Source of the DNA: Pyrocephalus nanus
Taxonomy: Eukaryota; Chordata; Aves; Passeriformes; Tyrannidae
NCBI GenBank assembly: GCA_038380795.1
Contig: CM076279.1
Span: 9,377,001-9,441,000, forward strand
Reading direction: 5' to 3'
Length of the DNA stretch: 64,000 nt
Of this stretch, positions 32,201 through 44,890 are shown one piece after another. The position numbers and the translations under genes were made by a program. A model generated the notes under the pieces. That model ran no database searches, was not told where the DNA came from, and worked only from the letters and a program-made list of their open reading frames with translations. Every line of letters begins with the position of its first letter. Positions within the stretch are counted from its first letter, which is position 1.

Positions 32201-34096
32201 AAGCATCACCATTTGTCTTGCCTTGATCTTTTTTCCCCCATCCCACCAGGAGCTGGGAGGGAGAACATTGGCACCAGCTGCCCTCAGGAACAATCTGGCT
32301 ATTTCTTGCCAGAAATTACATGCCATGCCCTGGTAGCAACCAGAATCCTGAACAAAGGAGTGAAGTTTTAAAATGATGTGCTCAAAAAAATGGCTTGGCA
32401 GAGGAGATGCAACTGCTTTGACATTGAGGTTATTTAGCTGGGAATTTATGTGTCAAAAGCTTAAAAGCTTCACCAAAGAAAATTTAAGAAAGCACCATGT
32501 TTCCAACTAATTAAGTAATGTCAGCCAAATATAATTTATTTCTCACCATCACTCATGTCTACAGCAGAATTATCTCATTTTTGATTTCTAATGACTTTCT
32601 CTCTCTCTCATTAATCTGGCCATGAATTATTTTTATGTAACTTTTTGGCATTGAAGCAAAGAAATTTTTTTTTTCTTTTTAATAAGAGCAGCATCCCTGG
32701 ATAATTCTACATCACCCTTGAAAGGGGGCAAGGAGTTTAGCTGGGCACAACTCCAGCCTCCCTTTCCAGGAACCTTGGTAGGCTCTACCCCAGGTCTTCC
32801 CCAGGACCTCAGCTTGTCCTTGATTCCCTGAGGCTTCTCTTCTAGCACCAAGGTGTGTAAACAGGGTCTGGTTTGGGCTTTTATTCTGACAACAGCAACA
32901 AAAAAGAGGCCTTTTGCTGCAGTTCTCTTGGTTTTTTACACAGAATTGCTGCCTGTTCTGTTTCTCAGTGGATCCCTGGCTTTTCTTGTAGACACAGACT
33001 GTTGTTGAGGCTTAAAATTTGATTCCTCCACTGATCATCCGTGACTCTGTCCCAGGCATGCGTGTCCTGGGTATTGGAAAAGTCCTTATTTCTGCTTCAC
33101 TGCTCTGATTCATGTCTTGGTTTTTTACTAATGGTTTGTTATGTGAAGCTCAGCTTGTTCCCAAGTCCCTGGAGTGAGCCCTGAGGATGCTCCCAAACAG
33201 GGCTGGATTTCCATGTGTTGTTTGCATCCAAATCCCACCTCTGACCACGGGCACTGGAGATGAACCTTTGTTTGCTGCTGCTGCTGATGGGTGAGCAGGG
33301 GTGGATCTGTAGTTTGCAGGTCTCTGCTCTGCCTGGGTTTCTCTGGCAGTGCTTGAGCACAACCTGAAGAGATCAGCACATCCCCCTTGAACTGCCAGTC
33401 CCAGTTTGCAGAGCAAACTCAGGTAATTTAGAAAGTCAGGCAAGTGTTGGGTGCTTTACACAGATTGGCCCGACCTCCCCAGGATCCCTTTGTTTCCAAC
33501 CACTGCAGAAGCAGATCCTGCTACCCGCAGTCACCGGGAGCTCTCCTGCCTCATCTCCCGTGGGAGGAGCTGCTGCTTCCAGCCAGCCCGGGGTGCTGCG
33601 AGGTAACCTGGCTGGCAGGTGACCCGGGCAGAGAGCAAGAGCTGCTCCAGCACCTCCCTGGGGAACGCAGGAGCCAGCTCACAGCCAGGAATGCCAGGCA
33701 GGCAGAGCCTCAGCTGGCAGAGATCCACTGCCTTCAAAGGCTGAGCTGGGAGGGAGCTGCAAGCAGCAATCAGAAGGCTGGAGGATGGTGTGGAAGGTGG
33801 GAAAGAGAACACCGTGCAGGGACACCTCAAATGTTGCTTTTGTATGCCCTTTGTGTGGGCTGGGGCTGCTTAGAGGCACCTTGTATGTAAGAGTATTTCT
33901 GAAATTCTTGCCCACCCTGCCACTAAATGCATAATTTAAGTTGGATGTGACTGGTCAGAAGTGGAACTCTCAACAGGAGTAAAATTGCAGTGCTGGTTAG
34001 TTTGGGTTAAGAGAAGTCACTTCCAGCTCAGTGTTTCCCAAGTGCTTCACCAACAACTTAGAAATCTGGTGACAAGTTGGATTTACCATGGCCATC
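32201..34096. other. Stretch without a gene or recognised repeat
   Basis: Nothing is recognised beyond T9-T10 near 32667 and a short (GCT)n at about 33275. The 148-codon frame at 33444-33890 has no family features. Confidence 0.4.
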
Positions 34097-34404
34097 CTCT
34101 CTGTTGTGGTTTAACCCCAGCTGGCAGCTCAGCCCCACTGTCCTCTGGTGGAAGAGTAAATCTGAGAACCTGTGGGTTGAGATAAAGACAGTTATCTGTG
34201 TTATCTATTGTGCCCCCCAGCCCCCTCACTGGTGGGGTGGTGTGGGGAGAAGAAAAAGCCCTGGCTCTGTGGAAACCCTCCTCAGCAGTGAGGGAAACAT
34301 GCCTGGGTTATCCTTGCTGTTCCCAGCACAAATCCAGATCACAGCCCTGTATCAGCTGCTATAAAGAAAATTAACTCTACCCCAGCCCAAACCAGCACAC
34401 TCTC
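34097..34404 (+). mobile_element. Solo LTR of an avian endogenous retrovirus, with target duplications
   Basis: The element runs from TG at 34102 to CA at 34399 (298 bases). It starts TGTTGTGGTTTAACCCCAGC and ends CCCAAACCAGCACA, as in a common class of avian LTRs with the internal phrase GTGGGTTGAGATAAAGACAG. CTCTC is found on both sides (34097-34101 and 34400-34404), matching a 5-bp target duplication of ERVL-type integrases. No internal retroviral genes, primer-binding site or second LTR are present, so it is a recombined solo LTR. The duplicated CTCTC is low-complexity, which weakens that point. The family name is from recall. Confidence 0.8.
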
Positions 34405-35361
34405 TCACCTGTGTCATCTTGGGTGACCAACCAGCCTCCAGGACTGAATTCCCAAAGCTGAGCTTGGGAAAGAACAGGGGAAAGTGAGCAGGTAAATCAC
34501 ATTTCTGTTGTTGCAGCCTAAAAAAGCTGGAGGACTCTGGTCAGTCCATGACCTGTCAGTGCTGAGAACTGGGAGAGGCTCTGGCCAACCTGGTCTCAAT
34601 CCATGGTCCCACATCTCAGTGGGCACAGGAAAGACCCTGTTGTTTAGAACCTGCTGTAGGAGAGGCAGAGCTGCTCTACTCTCTGTCCCACTCTCCCTTT
34701 CTCCCAAGCCAAAGCAAAACCTGGAAATAAAAAAAAAAAAAAAAAAAAGAAAGCTGAACAAGGAAAACTCCCCTAAAACCCAAAGGAGTTTTTGACTCAT
34801 TTCTCCTCCCCAGATTTTCATTATTTCCTACGGAAAATCTACTTCACCCATGGAAACCCGCCGTGCAGGAACTTCCATGCAGTTAAAAAGTAAGAAAACA
34901 ATTTTTTGGAGAACGGAGTGGCACTGACACTTCTGCTAATTCTGGCCCAGCATGAGGCAGCCAGATGGGGCAGGGGGGACTGGAGCAGGGACCTCCACAG
35001 CTGGAAGTGTCTCTGCAGCAGGAGGGATGTGAGAGTCCCACGTCCCAGCTGAGCAGACCTGCAGGGGAAGGCCTATCAGGCAGATATGGAGATGTGCTGG
35101 GCATTAAACCCATCCTCACTGCTGTTCAGTGCTGGACTAAAGCAGGATCAGCTGCAGAAGTGTCAGACAGCACTTGGCTTTCTTTGATCATGAGAATGGT
35201 GGAAAAAGTAAACTTCAGGCCAAGTATGAACACAGCTCTGCCATGGGAAGCTCCAAAGCACCGATCTCCTGGGGACAGCAGCACCAAAAGAGCATGGGGA
35301 GGGCAGCCCTGCTGATGTGCAGGGTGGAATTTAGCAGATACCTTCCCAAAACCTGGGATCA
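34405..35361. other. Stretch with an A20 tract, no gene
   Basis: GGAAATAAAAAA leads into about 20 A at 34729-34748. An AATAAA immediately before an A run is what a processed retrosequence would leave, but the 300 bases upstream are not recognised. The remainder is unique and featureless. Confidence 0.45.
34729..34748. repeat. A20 homopolymer after AATAAA
   Basis: Twenty A follow CCTGGAAAT. It is either a microsatellite or an old poly-A tail in + orientation. Confidence 0.9.
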
Positions 35362-35622
35362 CAGTCCTGTGGGCAAGGGGTGATGGCTTCAGATTTACAG
35401 AGGGCAGGTTTGGATTAGGAAAAAATTCTTCCCTGTGAGGATGATGAAGCCCTGGCACAAGTTTCCCAGAGAAGCTGTGTCCAAGGAAATGTCCACCCTG
35501 GAAGTGTCCAAGGCCAGGTTGGACGGGGATTGGAGCAACCTGGGATAGTGGAAGATGTCCCTGCCCATGGCAGGGGGTTGGAACAAGATGATCCCTCCCC
35601 ACCCAAACCATTCCATGACTCT
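35362..35622 (+). mobile_element. CR1 LINE 3' fragment, sense
   Basis: It reads CAAGGGGTGATGGCTTCAGA, then GGATTAGGAAAAAATTCTTC, CAGAGAAGCTGTGTCC, GGAAGTGTCCAAGGCCAGG, CTGCCCATGGCAGGGGG and ends CCACCCAAACCATTCCATGA. This is the classic terminal 260 bases of CR1, truncated at 5' and with no intact frame. Confidence 0.95.
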
Positions 35623-38600
35623 CTGGGCAGCTGTAGGTACAGCATGGGCTGCTCAGGTGACCCTGAGACATGGACATAGAATAATACTGTATTCATTTTT
35701 TTTTCAATCTTTGCAACAAATTCCAGTGTGAAGGGCCAAATCCTCAACTTGGTATGAATCAGCCCTTCTGTCTTCTTTTTTTTTTTTTTCCAAGTAACTT
35801 CAGTGGACCCTCAGGGCTTATGGCATCTGGTGGGATCTGCTTGCACAGAGCAGCAAACAGCTGGGCAGCCTGGGACTCAGCTCCATCCTGAGTAACCTTG
35901 TGGTGCTGATGGAGATTGATTCTCACTCCCTCCACCTTGACATGGCCACAGATGCATGAAGTGATATAGCTGTACAAGAAATCCCCTTGGCTCTCAGTCC
36001 TGGGGGAATTCATGTACCATGTGTTGGGTTGGCATCACCCATCCCTGGAGGGGGAACAGTGCTGGGATCTCATTGTGCTCCCTCTGTGTATATTTGCTTT
36101 ATATTGCTTTGTTTGAGAGCATGTTTGGCAACTCTGTTGTTGAAGTATTGTGCTGGAGAGCACGCAGTGTTTGTGTACCAACAGTGGATAACAGTCTGCA
36201 GCCAGGGCTGTGATTCCAGCGGTACAGGGGGTGGGGGATGTGGGGTGAGGGGTCTTGTGCAGGATCCCTCTGAGTAAGGAGGTCAATATGATGGGATTTG
36301 GGGCACCAGGACTGGATTACCTGTGGAAGGGCAGTCTGTGAAACATTTGTTCAGTGTCTGTGTTGCCATCTGTGGCAGAGCCCACCTCACCAGTGCAAGG
36401 GATTAACCCTTTGCTCACGTGTAGCTCTTTAAAGATGAAGCCAAGGGTCTATTTTTGGGTCTGCACAGACCAAACCATGAGGTCATTGCAGAAGGTCACC
36501 TCCAGGAGTCCTGACTGTCTCAGGGACTCCACTTTCTGCCCTTCTCAAGCGAGGCTAGTGGGGAGACTTTGATCTTCTTGGCGGTTCACAGGCACTCCAG
36601 AAGGTTTATAATGAGGTGCTTTTCTAATTCTGTACAATCCCATTTTCAACAGCAACTTTGGCTCTTGGCACTCCTTTTCCTATGGAATCCTGATGAGGAC
36701 TAGGTTTCTATGGCCTCTAGCTTCAAAATAGAGAAGCAATTTGCTTATACTGGCACTTAGAAGCCTAATTGGGATCTGGGCCTCAGGACCAATCACTTCT
36801 GAAAACGTTACCTCAAACACTTCAGCCCCAGGTGCTTGGGCAGTTTCAGTGGTTCCTCACAGGTTCACAGCCCTTTCAGGAGGTTATTTAAAGAGCTAAA
36901 GCAAAGTGCTCTGCTTTGGGAGGCTTGGTTTATGCTCCTGGATTGCTTGGATGGGGTGTTTTTGGCCAGCAGCTCTCCCTGCCCTCACATCTCTGTGTTG
37001 TTTCCCTCCAGAGCTCCCAGTTCTGCTTTACCTTACCCTGACAGCTTTGATAATTCTGGAGAAGCACTTGGATACTCCAGCTGAGTCCATGTGTATCTTT
37101 TCTGCTCTTCACTGCCTTCATTCTCTTGTTTTAAAGTATAAATAATGATGTGTCCTGGGAATAAACAGTAAATTCAGGAAGAGCTTATAGTTTAGAGAAG
37201 ATTGACTAATTCTTGGCAAGGGCACATTGGCATAGCAGTGTTGACTTCAAGGGAGAGGAATTGATTGATGTTTGCAATGTGGCTGGCCCTGTTTCTCCAG
37301 ATGTTCTGGTGAATGCCTGCAGATAATGAATCCTGTCTGGAAATCTGCAGAAATTTATGAATATTTGTGGGATAAGGATGGTGTTACATGGATTACTCTG
37401 ACCTGCTCCAGGCATGGCTCAGTGCAGGGCAATAAGCAGCCCCACTCTGCTTTCTGAGGCATCAAATACTGCCAGAGAGGCCCTAATTCAGCTGTGGAGG
37501 ACAAAGCTGTTGCTGCTGAAGGTGGATTTATCAAGTGAGCGATCGTAGCTTGCTGCCTCTCGCTCCCTGTGTGTGACATAAACATCTATTATCTTCATTT
37601 GTAAAATTTCTCCGTGGCTCACCTCAGGGCAGACACTTCTGAGAGCTCAATTACAGGCAGTTAGCTGCTTGACAACACTCCTGGCAGATGCTGGCAGAGT
37701 GCAGGGCTGTGTCCCTGTCAGGCAGCAGATCTCTCTGTTTGTTAATGAGCTGACATCAGGAGGTGCCTAAAGTCACCTGGGGAGCTGCTGGGATTCTCAC
37801 AGGGATGGAAAGGGGAGCAGCCTGGAGTGTGAGCTCCTTGTGGCTCCCACAGGAGGTCCCAGGAGGTCTTTGGTCTCACTGAGCCCCCCTGGAATGGAAG
37901 GGCAGCATCCCTTGGAATGGTCAGCCCTTGTCTCCAAGATCAGTGTCCTTCAGACCCGAGAATTTTCCTCCCTGCTCCACAAGTGCATCCACAAAGGGAT
38001 CTGCCCAAGGAGGTGCAGGAAGCCCATGGCAGGGCTAGCAATCAAAGGTTCTTTGCTGGCACTCAGCCCACAGTTCTTTAAAGCATTTAAGCAGATACAA
38101 ATCCCATCTGAGGATTGGACCTCTGCTCTCTGGAGGGATTAGAGAGCAGAAACTGTCCCTGTGCCAGAGCCACCAACACAAACAGTCCCTGTGGGGCTGG
38201 AGGGGATGGTCCCTGCTGTCCTTCCCCTCTGTCTCCATACCTGGAGGGTGACTATGGTGAGGAAGGATCTCTGTAGGCTCACAGCACCAAAATGATGCCT
38301 TTGGAGGCAGCTTTCCATCAACCTCCTGCCCCTCTGAGTGACTCAGTGAGGGTGGGAAGGGGCTGAGAGTCATGTGGGGCTTTTCAAAGTCCTATTTATC
38401 TAAAGATACTTTCATTCCCCACCTAAAAGGCAGTGGAAGGACTCTGCATGGCCGAGTGACAGCTCCACTGATCAATCAGTTCTTCCTAATGACCAACACC
38501 CTGTAGTGGTGAAGGGTCACAATCAATCACAACCTGTCATTATTACATGATTTAATTGCAATTATGGGAGGGAAACACGGCATTGCACTTTCACATCCCT

Positions 38601-40613
38601 CATCCCAGAGCTGCACCTTTGGGTGGCACCTCCCAGCCAAGTTCACTGAAGTTCCTAATAAAGGTCCCTCCTCCCCCTCTTCCCTCCCTGCCAGCCCCCA
38701 AATCCTGGTTCCACACAGACAGGAACTGGGGAGGAAAAAAGGTGAGGGAAAAGTGTGCAAACCAGAGCTTATTGCACCAAAACTCCTTGGAGCAAATCCC
38801 TCATGTCCTTCCTGCTTCACTGGTGTCACAACCTGTCCCCACTCAACCCCTGCTACTACAGCAATCATCCCCACATCTGTGCAGACAGCAATTACTTCTT
38901 TTTTTTTGCTGGAAATTCTAAATGTTTTTAAAATGAAAACAACATTGTCTTGGCTGACCACAAAGAAAAATAAAAGCAAGAGAAAAATAAACCCCCTGGA
39001 GTTTTTGTTGCCCCAAGATGAATTATTTTGCTAGAAACAATGTAGAAGTTCAGAAGCACCTCTTTTGATCCAGGGTTTGATCCCATGTTGAAGTTACCTG
39101 AAGAAAAGTGCCTTAAGGGAGTTTTTAGATACAGGAGAAATGAACGAGGTATTTTGTAGTCAGCCAAAGAAAATATTTATTTAAAGTATTATCTATGTCA
39201 GAAACTTCCTTCTTATTCCAAAGGGGTCAAATATCTGTCAGAAATGAGCCTTTTGTGGGGCAGTTGGATGGATTTAGGTGACCTCAAGGTCCTTTCTAGA
39301 CTATCTTCCATGACCCTACAACATTAATCTCTGTTCTAATGGCCTGATCATCAATTATCACTGGATAAAGGAAAATGTCATTTGATAATACCTCCCTGGC
39401 TGTGTTTGCACAGGCTGCTCCCTCACCCCTGGAATGCAGTGCTGGGAAGGGATCTGGGACACACCTGTACTGTTTTGGGTTCCACTGGGGATTGCTGGGA
39501 AGCAGCTGCAGATTATGTGGGGGTTGGAAATGTGTCCTGCAGTGCCCTGGAGCATAAAGAGAATGAAATGCCCATCCTAACCCCAGCCTAGACCTCCCCT
39601 ACACGTGGGATTGGTGTAGATGAGTCCTGGCTGGTGAGGATGGAGGGGATCCAGGTCAGTTCTATCCCTGAACTGGAACCTCACGGGAGTGAGGTGAGTC
39701 TGGACCAAAATAACCTAGTGGCTGATCTCCAGTCCTGGGGCAGATCTGGTAAAGGGGGCAGGGGATGTTTTCCCAGCAGCAAAGCAGCAGTAACTTAAGA
39801 TCTGCTCTGCTTGCACCCACATGAGCAACCTCTTCATCAGAAGACCACAATGAATGCAACATCTCTCTCTTTCTCTCTTTCTGGACAATTCAGTTTCCAG
39901 CCTTCTTTTCCCTATGGGGCTGCTCCCAGCACTGGCAGAAATATTTCCTGCCCCATGGATTGAGGGGTTTTTTTCCTTCCCTTTCTGCCCCCAGTTATGT
40001 TGATATTCACAGGTCAATCTCTGCACTTCCCACTGGGCTGGTTTTGTGATGTTAAAGGGCACTATGATTTTTTTTTGTTCTTTATTTTCTTTTTCCTCCC
40101 ATCTCCCTCAATTGTCATTGAAGAATAATTATTTGTGGGGTTTTCAGCATAAAGGTAGCAAATTTCTTTTTCATCTGTTTTCTCCCTGGCCTGCAGCCAC
40201 ACCTCCCTGGGCTCTGATCTCACCAGCCAGGCGAGGTCAGGCAAGGTCAGCTCCTGGGTGAGGACCAGCGTGTGGCTGCAGTGCTGTGGGAGCTGTGCTG
40301 GCACCTGTGGGCTTGGCCATTGTACCTGCCCTGCCTCAGAGCAGAGGGAGTGTCAGGCAGGTCACCAACCTCTCGAGGATGATTGTCTTGAAATCCTAGA
40401 CAAAAGCCAATGGGTCGCTGTGTGCTGCCTGGGGATTAGCAACAGCTTCTGCCTGGAGATTGTTCCTGAATATTGGGATGTACTCCGGGGTATTTATGGG
40501 ATGCTGAATGGTAGAAAGGTGACAAACTTGCTCCTTGGCAAGTGAGCAGTGTAAACACCCAAACAAATGTTGGTCGGTGCCATTCGCAGGAAGGAGCCGG
40601 AGATGGAGCAGAT
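35623..40613. other. Stretch without a gene
   Basis: A T-rich run lies at about 35775-35790. A faint CR1-like tail may exist at about 39252-39315 (GGATTTAGGTGACCTCAAGG). Motif-rich unique sequence at 37310-37410 (GATAATGAATCC, TTATGAATATTTG) could be regulatory. No exon is recognised. Confidence 0.4.
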
Positions 40614-40693
40614 TTCAGAAGGTTTTTGATTAAAAGGAAAGCAGAAGTGTGTTTTCAGAAGGTTTTTAATAAAAATAAAAGCAGAGGTGTGTC
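40614..40693. repeat. 40-bp tandem duplication
   Basis: TTCAGAAGGTTTTT opens both copies (40614-40653 and 40654-40693). Each continues with an A-rich stretch, then AGCAGARGTGTGT. The copies differ mainly by a GGAAA-to-ATAAA change in the A-rich part. Confidence 0.85.
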
Positions 40694-43228
40694 TTCCCAG
40701 TGATAAAGCAGTTTCAGATGGTCAGTGGGGCTTTGGCAGAGGGAGTGGAGTCCCTGAGATGACCAGATGTGGGTTCTGAATCCACCTAACCTCTGTAGGA
40801 GGAGAGTTTTTTGTTCCAACAGCTAGAGTCTCCTACCTAGAGCGCAGGTATGAAGAGATGCAAAGGCATTTCTTGAGGTGAAAAATCAGCTTTCTTCAGT
40901 TTCACCGCTTTGCTCCTAAAAGTGGACTCAGCTGTGCCTCCAGAGCCACGAAAGCTGTGGAATTGCCCATTGAAGGAGGCCCACAGCTGCCAGCCCCATG
41001 TCCTGGTGCTGGGCATGCTGTGAGCAGAGCTCAACACATCTTGCCATGTGAAAAACAGCATCTGGGTTGCAGCTGGGGGAGGAAACCAATTCTGCTGTTC
41101 CAGGCAAAAGATGCCCTTCAGGCTGGAATGTCCCTTTTCCGTCCCCTGTGGTGCCCACTGACTGCTCTGAGCAGAGCCCTTTGCTGCTGAGCTGCACTTC
41201 AAGGAGCTTTTCCTTTTCTTTTGCCATCAGCTCCTCCAAACCAAGCTTTCTTTGCCATCTCAGAAGGGTGCTGGGGAAAACTTGCCCAAAGGCAGCGCTC
41301 CCTGGGCTCAGCCCTGCTCTCCTATCTGGTTCTCTCTCCCCCCGCCCCAGCCCTTTGACTTGGTGGCACCACATCTCACCCAAGGCTGTTTCCTGCTCAG
41401 TGCTTATTTTTGGACAAAACACCTGGCACAGCCACACTCATTCAGCCTCTCTGGTGGAACACTCTGGTTTTGGGAAGAAACAAGTTTGCCTTGTCCAGCC
41501 AAGCCCGGTCCCTTGAGCTGTCCAGGCACACAGCGAGATGTGGGAGATGCTGCGAGGTCCATCCGTGCTTTTAAGGGTTTAGTGCTGATTTCAGTGGATT
41601 ATCTGCAGCCAGAGCTGCTTTCCTGACACATCACTGGAGCTGAGTAATATCTTAAGTGCTTCTGAGTCTTGCTTGGCTGTTGGAAATGAGGGCATGATGG
41701 CAGAGAGGGGGGGTGGTCTGTTTTGCTTTGAATTAGCTTCTACTTCTGAGGCCTCAATTACACTCAGGTCACTCCTAGAGCCTTTTTTTTTTCCTTTCTT
41801 CCAAGCATTAATGGTAGAAATGGAGTTTAATTAGAAAGCTGAGAGTTGCATGTATAACAGTGTGTGTCCTTGTGCTGGGAACTGAAGAAAAATGCCAAAT
41901 ATAATGGATTTCATGATAAAAAACAGCAGGAAACAGTGATTGTGTGTGATGACAGCTCCTGCAGTGGAACAGAAGTTGGGCTGATGTTATCATGTACTTA
42001 ATTAGACGTTTTGAGCCCGAAAAAACTTCACACTGGGGATGTCATTGGCTGCATGTAGTTTAAAGGGAGGGTTCCTAAGGAGTATTTGGCCTCTGGAAAA
42101 GGCCAATCAGTCACTTCAGCCCAAATGATGGAACGTGAGGGATTGCCTGAGAGAGGGGTTGCTAATGGTGGCTTTCAGCTCCAGCCTGTTTGCTTAAAAG
42201 CTGTCAGAAATCCTGTGTTGAGACAAACATTTTCTTATTTCTGCCTCCTCAGTGTGATGTTGGGAAGTGGCTGTTCCTCCCTGGTGTGGCACAGCCCCAT
42301 CCCAGGGGATGGAAATGGAGCTGGAGCCCTTTGGCTGCAGCTCGTGAAGGGTCAGGACAAGCTCCAAGGGGCTGAGCAGAGCTACCCAAAGCTCCCTCAA
42401 ACTCAAGATCTGCCCAGTACTGTCAGGATGAAATACTTGCCCGTCTCCTCCATGGTTTTCCAACTTCACCCAGCTCCCCACAGCCCTCATGGTCCCCAAT
42501 CCCCAGCCCTGGTGGTGGTTGGCACCAGGAGACCCCTTCACCAGGCACGGGGACCTCCTGCTGCAAAGCACTGAAGAGATCAGTGCTGGGCATCAAATTT
42601 CTCCTCAGTGTTCTTCCCTGCTGGTGTCCCATTGGGAGAGGTCAAAATGGAAGCCATGAGTTGGAGCCCATGAGTGGAGCAGGACTGGGAGAGCCTTGGG
42701 AGAGGTGGTGTCTCCTGAGATGGTCAGCTCTGGAAGTTGTGAGTCTCAAGAGATGGAAATAATGGGGAAAACACAGGTCTTGGTTCAGAGCAGGGCAGCT
42801 CCAGGTGCTCCATCTACGCTATGTGCAGGTGAGTCAGGCCAAGAGTGGGATTCATGTGGGAATTACTTTGAAGTAATGAGCTGTGGAGGTTCACCAGTCT
42901 GTGAGGGAATGTGGTGGTCACCCACAGCGAGGTCACTGGTTTTGGAGGAGAGATGTCACACTCTGTGTCACCCTGATATAAATCAGTAACCCAGCAGGAC
43001 CCAGCACCAGGGAGCCCTTCCCAAGAGCAGTGTTTCAGCTCCTCAGCGCTGCAGAAGTGGGAATGAAGAGGAACCTCAGGGTTGATTTCCCCCTCTTGAG
43101 GCTGATAAATCTCCCCTGAGGTTGTAACCCAGCAGCCAGGAGTGACAGCAGTGAAGGCTGGAGGGGACAGAGCTGGTGTTCCTCCAGCCTGGCAGTGACA
43201 CATGGGCTCAGGTGGGTCTTTCATTTTG
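40694..43228. other. Stretch without a gene or recognised repeat
   Basis: Overlapping open frames on both strands around 40830-41630 reflect GC-rich, stop-poor sequence. No domain, signal or splice structure is visible. Confidence 0.4.
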
Positions 43229-43310
43229 GAATCATAGAATCCCTAAGTTTGGAGAACACCAAGATCACTGAGTCCAACCTTCCTGTGCCAGTATGCCCAA
43301 CTCCATCACC
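43229..43310 (-). mobile_element. CR1 LINE 3' tip, degraded
   Basis: GAATCATAGAATCCCTAAGT followed by TTGGAGAACACCAAGATCAC and GAGTCCAACCTTCC matches the antisense of a CR1 terminus of the AGTCCAACC subtype. The homology fades after about 60-80 bases. Confidence 0.75.
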
Positions 43311-44343
43311 TCCCTCTTCTCCAGAAACTGGCATTCAGGCCTAATCTTCCTTTAGATTTATCCTAATTATTAATGCAACACACTGCTAGAAGTCATGTAA
43401 GCTCAGAGCAAGGGAAGGGATTAGGACAAGGCTTGGGAGTGTCTGCTGTGCTTAGCATTTCTAACACTGACCTGTTAGAATGAACAGAAAGGTCTGTCCA
43501 GGGCCCTGAGTCATCAGCTCATTATTGAATTAAAGGTAAAGTGTGACTAATTAAGATTTAAGAGATTTCATTATATAATCATATGTATTATATAATTCCA
43601 TTATAAAAGTGTGCTTCTTGCTGGGGAGAGACCCAACATCAGAGACCTCCCCTGGGTCTCACCTGCCTGGTCCTTGTGCCACCCCCTGCTCCAGGAGTGA
43701 ACCCTGAGGGGTGTCCTGTCCATGTCCCCACCCTGCAGCAGGGCTGGGGGCCCTGGGACACCCTTAAGCCCCAGTTCTGCCCCTGCCCTTGAAGAATTGG
43801 TCCCCATTCCCTGCCCTGAAAGGGGAGATCCTTTTCTAGGCTCCATTTCCCGACTGTCAGGGTGGACAGCACAACTGAAGAGGAATTGTACCTCCAAAAT
43901 ATCAGTGCTGGAGCCAGAAGCAATTTTATAGAGCTGTGGAGTCCCAAATCCATGCTTAGGCTCCCCCAAACTGGAGATGCTTCCAAACTCTTGCTGAGGT
44001 GAGCTGTCTGTGGAAGCAGAGCCCCAAATGTTGGGTATGACACATCCAGGCCAAAGCTCATTATCTCAAAAAGAGTAATTCTGTTGGGTGCAAGAGAAGT
44101 AGTGTTTGGCTTGCATTTACATGTTGTCTGAAATCATTTGTCAACAATCTTCTGTAATTAGATCTTGATTTAGGCTAATCATGATATGCCTTGTTAACTC
44201 AAAGTGTGTATTTAAACCCCCATTGACTGTAATAGGACAGAAGCACATGCGGAGGAAATCTGAAACACTTTTTAGTGGTTTCACAAAGAGACTGAACTGG
44301 AATGTTCAGCCTTTTCGCTGTTTCAACCATTATTTCCACTGGC
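43311..44343. other. Stretch without a gene
   Basis: An AT-rich block at 43535-43610 contains TTATATAATCATATG and TATTATATAATTCC, which are mutually pairing AT palindromes. The rest shows nothing recognisable. Confidence 0.4.
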
Positions 44344-44366
44344 AAAAAAAAAAAAAAAAAAAAAAA
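44344..44366. repeat. A23 homopolymer
   Basis: About 23 A follow CACTGGC, then GAAAAAAATTGAAAAATTCC. No AATAAA precedes it, so simple expansion is more likely than a retro-tail. Confidence 0.9.
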
Positions 44367-44639
44367 GAAAAAAATTGAAAAATTCCATTATTCAAATATC
44401 ATGAGCTGTCTCCAATTATTTTGCCAAGCTGGGAAATTTGTGAAAATTCCACTCTGGGAATGTGAAAGCAAAACATTCATGTACATTAAAGTGTTTTAAA
44501 GCCACTGCTGAGGAAGTGGTGACATGGTGGCTCTGTTCCAATTTTCTATCTATGTGTTGGAGTTGGATTTTTTTTTGTTTTGTTTTGGTTTTTTTTTTTT
44601 ACCTTTTGTCCCTACAGGAATCTCAGGACTGAGTCAATT

Positions 44640-44890
44640 TTGCAAAAGTCTCTTGGATTCCACCAGGACCGAATTTGCAGCCTTGCTAATGTAATTAACG
44701 TCTATTAAGCGAGCGTGTGCCCTGAGCAGCTTAATAGGAAAATCTAATAATGTTTCCTATTGGAATGTTCCCTGTTAAATCGTCAAAGTGCTCCAGTGTA
44801 TGTTTTCTGTAGGCAGCACTGTATAATGGAAATGTTACACAAATTGCTATTAGGCCCTTGGTGAAATGGGATCTTTTATTTAATTTGATT
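44640..44890. promoter_or_regulatory. Candidate conserved noncoding element with 9-bp inverted repeat
   Basis: Unique sequence with retained CpGs (GGACCGAATTTG, TTAACGTC, AAGCGAGCGTG, AATCGTC) and many homeobox-like sites. AATAGGAAA (44733-44741) and its exact reverse complement TTTCCTATT (44753-44761) flank an 11-base spacer ATCTAATAATG. A GTATAATGG...GGCCCTTGG block follows. Of all blocks downstream of the gene this looks the most like an ancient enhancer. It was not tested by alignment. Confidence 0.38.

Noticed and set aside
36021..36290. Possible LTR starting TGTTGGGTTGGCATCACC
   Set aside because: The start resembles some avian LTRs, but I cannot find a matching CA end, poly-A region or target duplication, so it remains unassigned unique sequence.
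39252..39315. CR1-like tail (GATTTAGGTGACCTCAAGGT)
   Set aside because: The similarity is short and broken, with no terminal CCAACCC motif. It may be a very old remnant, too weak to call.
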